DNA of 64,000 bases. It comes from Paenibacillus sambharensis (GTDB taxonomy: Bacteria > Bacillota > Bacilli > Paenibacillales > Paenibacillaceae). Position numbers and translations under genes: made by a program. The stretch is from assembly GCF_003233845.1 (NCBI RefSeq), contig NZ_QKRB01000036.1, forward strand, positions 1 to 64,000, in the 5' to 3' direction. The notes under the pieces were generated by a model that was not told the origin of the DNA, searched no databases, and worked only from the letters and a program-made list of their open reading frames with translations. Of the stretch, positions 58,962 to 64,000 are shown piece after piece. The number at the start of each line of letters is the position of its first letter. The stretch's first letter is position 1.

Positions 58962-61139
58962 CTACACAGCCGAAGCTCTCTGCTTCCGTTCAGCCACGAG
59001 CTCCACTACGTTGCGGATCATCTGCAGGCCGCGGTCTTCCTCCAGCGTCAGGATGGACTCGGGATGGAACTGTACGGCATAGACCGGCAGCTCCTTGTGC
59101 TCCACAGCCATCACGACGCCATCCTCCGAAACCCCGGTTACCTGAAGGCATTCGGGAACGGCTTCCTTGGCCGCGTACAGCGAATGATAGCGCGCCACCC
59201 CGAAGGTCGGCGAGATGCCCTTGAATACCCGGTTCTCTGCCGTCTGGTGAATGACTGAGCGCTTGCCGTGCATCGGATAATCCAGCACCTCCAGCTCCCC
59301 GCCGAAATATTCGACGATTCCCTGCAGACCCAGGCAGACGCCAAATACCGGAAGCTGCCGGCTCAGACAGCCGTCAATGGTCATCTGAAGCTGAAAGTCA
59401 GCTGGTCTGCCCGGCCCCGGTGACAGAACCACAAGATCGGGCTTCATCGTATCCATCAGGGACTGCGGGAAGCCTGCGCGGTGGGTCACCACCTCAGCGC
59501 CTGCCTGACGGAAATAATTAGCAAGTGTGTGGACGAACGAATCCTCGTGGTCGACGAGCAGCACCCGTATGCGTCCACTCTCTTCCTTGGCATGCTGAAT
59601 TTCCCCCACCGCCGTATCCGGCTTCAGGATGGCATCACGCATGGCAGAGGCCTTCAGCTGTGTTTCCCGCTCCTCGGCATCCGGGTCAGAGTCATAGAGC
59701 AGCGTTGCACCCGCCCGCACCTCGGCAACCCCGCCCTCGAGGCGGATTGTCCGCAGCGTTAGGCCGGTATTCAAGCTGCCGTTAAAACCGTAGAAACCCA
59801 CGGCTCCTCCATACCATTTGCGGGGCGACCGTTCATTGTGCTCGATGAAGGTAATCGCCGCACGCTTCGGAGCGCCGGTAACCGTGACCGCCCACATATG
59901 GGTCAGGAATGCATCCAGCGCATCGTATCCTTCCCGGAGCTGACCCTCGACATGGTCGACCGTGTGAATTAACCGGGAATACAGCTCGATCTGCCTGCGT
60001 CCGATAACCCTTACCGAGCCCGGCACACAGATCCGGGACTTGTCATTGCGGTCCACATCCGTACACATCGTCAGCTCGGATTCGTCTTTCTCGGAATTCA
60101 TCAGAAGCTTGATCTGCTCGGCATCCTCAATAGCCGTCCGGCCTCTCGGGATCGTGCCTGAGATCGGGCAGGTTTCGATGCGCCGCCCCTCGACCCGGAC
60201 ATACATCTCCGGAGAAGCTCCAATCAGATACTCGCCTTGGCCCAGATTAATGAGAAAACCATAGGGGCTGGGGTTTCGGCGGCTCAGCCTCTTAAACAGG
60301 ACGGATGGCAGCTCGCTGCACGGCTCGTAGAAGGTCTGTCCGGGCACCACCTCGAACATATTGCCGACCGCAAATTCCTGAATCGCCTTCCGCACAAGCT
60401 CTGCATAAGCCCCCGGCTCATGATCGCTTGGCGCAGTCACTTCCCTGCCGGATGTCGGCGCCGACTTCCGCCCGGTCCGCGGCAGCCCCGCTGTATTCCC
60501 TGTATCATGCTGAAACTCATATTCATATCGAAGTGTCTTCTGCAGCTGGTGATCCGTTACATAGATCTCATCAGGCAGATACAACACTAAATCCTCGTAG
60601 TTATCAGGCCTGTCATGCTGCAGCTCCACCTTCTCGAACTGAAACACCAGGTCATAGCTGAATGCGCCGTATAATCCGAGCACCTCATCCTCGGGATGGT
60701 AGAAGTAATTCTTCACCGCCCGGATAATCGTGAACACCGAGTTCTGCTTGCTGCGGTCCTCTTCCGCGAAGAACTCTACTGAAGGCACAAGATTCCCGGT
60801 TATTACTCCCTCTGTGCACGCCAGGTCTGTTACCGCCGGAAGCTCGCTTAGCATGCCTCTGACAGCGGCAAGAAGAACCTCACCTCTGCTGTTCAGCGCC
60901 TCCATGCGGAACGACATCCCGCGTGATGACAAGCGCAGCGGCGGATTCACGAATCCAAACTCCCATCGTGTATAGCGGCCCGGATATTCATAGCTGCTCG
61001 TAAACACCGCTCCGAGCTGGTTATCCAGCTGTGGGATCAGCAGCTCCTGAACCTCTCCGCCCTTCAGCTCCGTCACACTTCTCGTTATCCACAACGCTCC
61101 GCTCGTCTGGTATTTCACTTCATTCCCGTCTCTGCTCAT
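58962..61139 (-). CDS. trpEG: anthranilate synthase, fused TrpE-TrpG
   Basis: A 725-residue fusion in the order chorismate-binding (about 1-505) then glutamine amidotransferase (about 525-715). Chorismate part: GNMFEVVPGQTFYEPC, CPISGTIPRG (ISGT, as in anthranilate synthases), DVDRNDKSRICVPGSV, AVTVTGAPKRAAITFIEH. Amidotransferase: LSPGPGRP, GVCLGLQGIVEYFGG, QFHPESIL. Same architecture and length as the TrpE(G) of alphaproteobacteria and PhzE-like enzymes; Firmicutes usually keep TrpE and TrpG separate. No other trp gene is adjacent, so it may serve tryptophan or a secondary pathway. ATG with a weak binding site. Confidence 0.9.
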   Translation of the reverse strand: MSRDGNEVKYQTSGALWITRSVTELKGGEVQELLIPQLDNQLGAVFTSSYEYPGRYTRWEFGFVNPPLRLSSRGMSFRMEALNSRGEVLLAAVRGMLSELPAVTDLACTEGVITGNLVPSVEFFAEEDRSKQNSVFTIIRAVKNYFYHPEDEVLGLYGAFSYDLVFQFEKVELQHDRPDNYEDLVLYLPDEIYVTDHQLQKTLRYEYEFQHDTGNTAGLPRTGRKSAPTSGREVTAPSDHEPGAYAELVRKAIQEFAVGNMFEVVPGQTFYEPCSELPSVLFKRLSRRNPSPYGFLINLGQGEYLIGASPEMYVRVEGRRIETCPISGTIPRGRTAIEDAEQIKLLMNSEKDESELTMCTDVDRNDKSRICVPGSVRVIGRRQIELYSRLIHTVDHVEGQLREGYDALDAFLTHMWAVTVTGAPKRAAITFIEHNERSPRKWYGGAVGFYGFNGSLNTGLTLRTIRLEGGVAEVRAGATLLYDSDPDAEERETQLKASAMRDAILKPDTAVGEIQHAKEESGRIRVLLVDHEDSFVHTLANYFRQAGAEVVTHRAGFPQSLMDTMKPDLVVLSPGPGRPADFQLQMTIDGCLSRQLPVFGVCLGLQGIVEYFGGELEVLDYPMHGKRSVIHQTAENRVFKGISPTFGVARYHSLYAAKEAVPECLQVTGVSEDGVVMAVEHKELPVYAVQFHPESILTLEEDRGLQMIRNVVELVAERKQRASAV

Positions 61140-61400
61140 CTCAGCTCACTCTCACTTTCATTAGCGTAATCGACCTTCCTCACGATTGTAACCTGCCCCC
61201 TTCAATCTTGACAAGCAGCGGCATGCCCCATCCATTTATGTTATTATACTTCTAACAGGAGGTGATTTTACCATATTCAACCACACATAGATCAGTCTTC
61301 TCAATCATGTGAAGGAATATTTTCAAGAAACGCTGCATCTTTTTTCCAACCATTGTCGTCTAAACTACATACCTATAAAGTCTCTAAGGAGGAAATTCTT

Positions 61401-62906
61401 TTGATTCAACGATTTCGCAAGCTATTCTTACCCCTTGTCTTAACAACTGGCATTCTGGCCGGCTGTGCCAGCAACGCCGACAGCAATAAGGCCGAGGAAG
61501 CCTCGTCACTCAAAGTCATGCACTACGACGAGCGTTCCTTCTACCAGCAGTACGGCATGCTGTTCACCGCCCTTCATCCTAATGTCGATATTGAAGTCAT
61601 CTCCACGCAAAGTGTCCGCCCGGAAGAAGGCCAGGACTATGAGAAAATGATGTTGGATTACATCGAGGAACAGAAGCCGGATGTCGTCATGCTGGATGTC
61701 AACCAATACGAGAAGATGGCGGCGGACGGGAAGCTGGTCGAACTCGATCCATACATTGAGAAGGATAAATTTGATGTGGAAGGCATTCTGCCAGGTGTCA
61801 TTGAGTATTTGAAGGAGAAGGGGAACGGAAGCTTGTACGGCTTGACCCCTGAATTCTACAGCCAGGCGATCTACTACAATAAGGACTTGTTCGACCGTTA
61901 TAACATTGAATACCCCAAGGACAAGATGACTTGGGAGGAGCTGCTTCATCTGGCTTCCCTCTTCCCTTCAGACGGTTCTGGGAAAGACCGGATTTACGGC
62001 CTTAAGGCAGGCTATCAGACCAGCCTGTATGAGCTTGGAAGCACAATAGGCATGGCCAGCGATCTAAATTTCGTTGATACCAACAGCCTCCAAGTGACGA
62101 TCAACACGGACTCCTGGAAGTCGATCTTTGAGACTGCGCTAATGGCAATCAAATCGGGCACTCTGTATAGCGAGGATCCGAATGACATGAATGGCAGCTT
62201 CAATACCTATGAAGATTATCTCATGAGGGATCCATTCATCAGCGGCCGGGTCGCCATGATGCTGGAGGGCACTTACATGCTTAACGAGCTTAAGCAGGCG
62301 TCCGACAACCTGAAGGACAAGGCGGTAGCCAACTGGGATCTTGTCACGGTGCCTGTTAACCCGCAATCACCTGATACATCGACGTATGTAAACTTCCACA
62401 ATATCTTCGCTATTCATGCAAGCGCTGAAAACCGGGATGCAGCATGGGATTTCATCAAGTACATTCACAGCGATGAATATGCTCATGTCGCTTCCAAGGC
62501 CAATTCCGGCAATTTCCCGATCCGCACGAAATATATCAAGGATGATGAGGGCCGGAATCTCGCTGCCTTCTATGCCTTGAAGCCGGCTCAGCCACAGATG
62601 TACCGGGACTACCAAAAACTGCCTGAGATGTTTATGAGTCAGTTCTATCAGCTGTCCAACGATGAGATGAAAGCCGCCGAGGATGGCAGCAAGACCGTAA
62701 GCGAAGCGCTGGAGACTCTCCAGACCAAGCTCGATAAATTGATGCTTGAGGCCAAGCAGAAGGAAGAAGCCGGTGCCGTGGATGCGGATAAGGAAGCAGG
62801 CGGCGAAGCCGGCGCGGGCGACGGAGCCGGCGCGGGCGACGGAGCTGAAGCCGGAAGCACGGATGCTGCTGCCCAAGAGGGAACCCCAGCAGAAGCGGCA
62901 GAATAG
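61401..62906 (+). CDS. ABC transporter substrate-binding lipoprotein
   Basis: A 501-residue family 1 extracellular binding protein. Lipobox TTGILAGC-AS; binding fold with KVMHYDERSFYQQYGMLFTALHPNVDIEVIST and RVAMMLEGTYMLNELKQ. The C-terminal ~45 residues are a low-complexity Gly/Ala/Asp/Glu tail from an 18-bp DNA repeat (about 62812-62847). TTG 61401 is chosen because AAGGAGG lies 9 bases upstream. No permease genes are adjacent, so it is either an orphan binding protein or a signalling/spore-related lipoprotein. Ligand unknown, probably sugar-like. Confidence 0.85.
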   Translation: MIQRFRKLFLPLVLTTGILAGCASNADSNKAEEASSLKVMHYDERSFYQQYGMLFTALHPNVDIEVISTQSVRPEEGQDYEKMMLDYIEEQKPDVVMLDVNQYEKMAADGKLVELDPYIEKDKFDVEGILPGVIEYLKEKGNGSLYGLTPEFYSQAIYYNKDLFDRYNIEYPKDKMTWEELLHLASLFPSDGSGKDRIYGLKAGYQTSLYELGSTIGMASDLNFVDTNSLQVTINTDSWKSIFETALMAIKSGTLYSEDPNDMNGSFNTYEDYLMRDPFISGRVAMMLEGTYMLNELKQASDNLKDKAVANWDLVTVPVNPQSPDTSTYVNFHNIFAIHASAENRDAAWDFIKYIHSDEYAHVASKANSGNFPIRTKYIKDDEGRNLAAFYALKPAQPQMYRDYQKLPEMFMSQFYQLSNDEMKAAEDGSKTVSEALETLQTKLDKLMLEAKQKEEAGAVDADKEAGGEAGAGDGAGAGDGAEAGSTDAAAQEGTPAEAAE

Positions 62907-62948
62907 AATACCAATTAAGCAGATTTAGATAAAAAGCAAGAAAAAAAA

Positions 62949-62978
62949 GGGCGGGCCGCTTCGGCCCGTCCTTTGTGC
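62949..62978. terminator. bidirectional terminator
   Basis: Stem GGGCGGGCC / GGCCCGTCC with loop GCTTC. The minus strand continues with a run of eight T, the plus strand with CTTTG. Confidence 0.85.
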
Positions 62979-63032
62979 GTTTGCTGCCCCAAGGCAGCGT
63001 TGCTATTGACTGATGCCAGATCTTCCATTTAT

Positions 63033-63284
63033 CTATTTCCCCTCCTGCGTGTCCATAAAATTGCGGCTGAATGCCGTGTAGTCCGGTATGCCCGACAGGT
63101 CGTAATCCTGTACCTTGCGGATAATCAGCTCGATAAGATTCTGTTCCAGATCGTCCTGGTGGTCAGGCTTCATAGACTTCCTCGCCGCCCGGATTGCGGG
63201 CAGCAGCATCGTTATGATGTCCTGCATTGCCTCTTCATCACCGGCCTGTGCCAGCTTTACCAGTTCATAAAGTTCCTTCTCCAT
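63033..63284 (-). CDS. rsoA: RsoA-like sigma-O co-regulator (sigma region 2-like)
   Basis: An 83-residue helical protein: LVKLAQAGDEEAMQDIITMLLPAIRAARKSMKPDHQDDLEQNLIELIIRKVQDYDL, resembling sigma region 2 alone. In B. subtilis, RsoA pairs with SigO to form a two-subunit sigma factor. The position after sigO and yvrJ supports this. The ATG follows the yvrJ stop by one base (TAATATG). Last gene before the terminator at 62949. Confidence 0.7.
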   Translation of the reverse strand: MEKELYELVKLAQAGDEEAMQDIITMLLPAIRAARKSMKPDHQDDLEQNLIELIIRKVQDYDLSGIPDYTAFSRNFMDTQEGK

Positions 63285-63285
63285 A

Positions 63286-63456
63286 TTACTCCTCTCCCGC
63301 TTGGTTCTTCATCGCTTCCGATAACCGGGCAATCGTTGCCGACAAAATATCCAGCTTCTTCTCGAAGCGAATCAGCAGATAGCTGGTTACAGCTATCGGA
63401 AAGCCCACCTGGCTGATTGCAGCAAGCAAGTAGGCGATTGGCTGTTCAGTGTCCAT
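63286..63456 (-). CDS. yvrJ: YvrJ-family small membrane protein
   Basis: A 56-residue protein: MDTEQPIAYLLAAISQVGFPIAVTSYLLIRFEKKLDILSATIARL. The VGFPIAVTxYLLIRxEKKLD core is the YvrJ-family pattern: one membrane helix then an amphipathic helix. It overlaps the sigO 3' end by 11 bases and is followed immediately by rsoA. RBS GGAGAGAGAGGA. Function unknown; in B. subtilis it is near the sigO genes. Confidence 0.8.
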   Translation of the reverse strand: MDTEQPIAYLLAAISQVGFPIAVTSYLLIRFEKKLDILSATIARLSEAMKNQAGEE

Positions 63457-63991
63457 TCCTCTCTCTCCTTCCTGTCATTGCCTGCCGCAATTTACTCAGC
63501 GCAAGCCTTCTCGTTTTGGATATTGATTGAGGCGAGACACCCAGCATTTGCGCTGCTTCGATATCCCGATAACTTAAGGCATAGCACAGCGTTGTAATTA
63601 GCTTCTGCTTATTGGTAAGCGAAGCAAAGGCATCGGCCAGGCGTTCATTCGTCAAGCTGTTGTGAAAGGCTTCTGGATCGTAGACCGCTTGGCTTGCTTC
63701 AGCTGAAGATGGTGCCTGGCTGTTCTGGAACAGCTCGCCTATCGGCGGGGCTCCTTCCTCTTTGGCAGATGGACAGTCATACAGGAGGGGCTGAACCGTA
63801 TCACGGCGGCGGCAGCTTCGCTGCTGGTCAATCGTCGCATACTTAACAGTCGAAACCATGTACTTCAAGAACCTTATACGAAAGAAGTGCCGGCGGAACG
63901 ACTGCTCCAGCTCTCGTCTGCTCTCTGCATCTCCATCCATCGCTCTCAAGAGAAGACCCACCCTCGACTCATCCTGAAAGAAGCCTGCCAC
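63446..63991 (-). CDS. sigO: RNA polymerase sigma factor, SigO-like (may continue past window edge)
   Basis: At least 181 residues. The N-terminal part is basic and helical (SFRRHFFRIRFLKYMVSTVKYATIDQQRS). The C-terminal region 4 HTH has LADAFASLTNKQKLITTLCYALSYRDIEAAQMLGVSPQSISKTRRLALSKLRQAM. Region 2 is degenerate, consistent with a split sigma factor needing RsoA. The first possible start seen is GTG 63991, but the frame stays open to the window edge, so the true start may lie beyond 64000. Same operon as yvrJ and rsoA. Confidence 0.7.
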   Translation of the reverse strand: MAGFFQDESRVGLLLRAMDGDAESRRELEQSFRRHFFRIRFLKYMVSTVKYATIDQQRSCRRRDTVQPLLYDCPSAKEEGAPPIGELFQNSQAPSSAEASQAVYDPEAFHNSLTNERLADAFASLTNKQKLITTLCYALSYRDIEAAQMLGVSPQSISKTRRLALSKLRQAMTGRRERNGH

Positions 63992-64000
63992 AATCCGGTT

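Overview
The window looks like a chromosomal segment of a spore-forming Firmicute of the Paenibacillaceae (Paenibacillus or a close relative). Evidence: the reverse-complemented 5' end of a 16S rRNA gene at the left edge, strong AGGAGG-type ribosome binding sites, frequent TTG and GTG starts, a CotF-type spore coat gene, S-layer homology domains, a sigO/yvrJ/rsoA-type cluster at the right edge and a yybP-ykoY manganese riboswitch. Taxonomy is inferred; no database was searched.

Layout. 1-540: start of an rrn operon (minus) with leader and promoters. 541-4322: AAA ATPase, PAF-acetylhydrolase-like hydrolase, secreted GH18-like protein. 4388-10132: AT-richer island of small orphan genes (WG-repeat protein, DUF2500-like, small membrane proteins, lipoprotein), two genes with in-frame stops, and three copies of a tail-plus-terminator segment from a CotF-like coat gene. 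10196-12707: EamA transporter, PadR regulator, hydrolase. 12667-16474: translationally coupled ddl-murF-alr. 16717-18456: PadR regulator and a HAAS-like/FtsW fusion. 18716-21540: small genes, two copies of a dispersed palindromic repeat, and a candidate small RNA with its own promoter. 21554-31671: galactoside utilisation locus (LacZ, two permeases, binding protein, YesM/YesN-like two-component pair). 31919-33084: Mn riboswitch and TerC. 33262-38834: AhpD-like protein, paiA-marR-paiB, DsbA/FrnE-like protein, UvrD-like helicase. 39110-42007: SLH-anchored subtilase. 42204-45560: DUF2798 protein, GAF histidine kinase, NAGPA-like protein, MarR.

45663-53968 is the most interesting region. A minus-strand operon encodes, in transcription order, an AhpD-like mini-protein, an ATP-grasp ligase, an MFS exporter, an ArsM-type methyltransferase, a radical SAM protein ending in RCCLKC (the ArsL signature), an aquaporin, a G3E GTPase and a Cys-rich ArsD/thioredoxin-like protein. 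Divergent from it lies a phosphinothricin acetyltransferase homologue (ArsN1-like). The core matches the arsQML set for the organoarsenical antibiotic arsinothricin. The ATP-grasp ligase, the arsenite handling genes and the repeated vicinal Cys pairs suggest an expanded pathway, possibly to an arsinothricin-containing peptide analogous to bialaphos. That product is inference.

54017-64000: TrxR-like flavoprotein with an Rrf2 regulator, fused PabA-PabB, fused TrpE-TrpG, lipoproteins, a third copy of the dispersed repeat, and the split sigma factor cluster sigO-yvrJ-rsoA, with sigO reaching the window edge.
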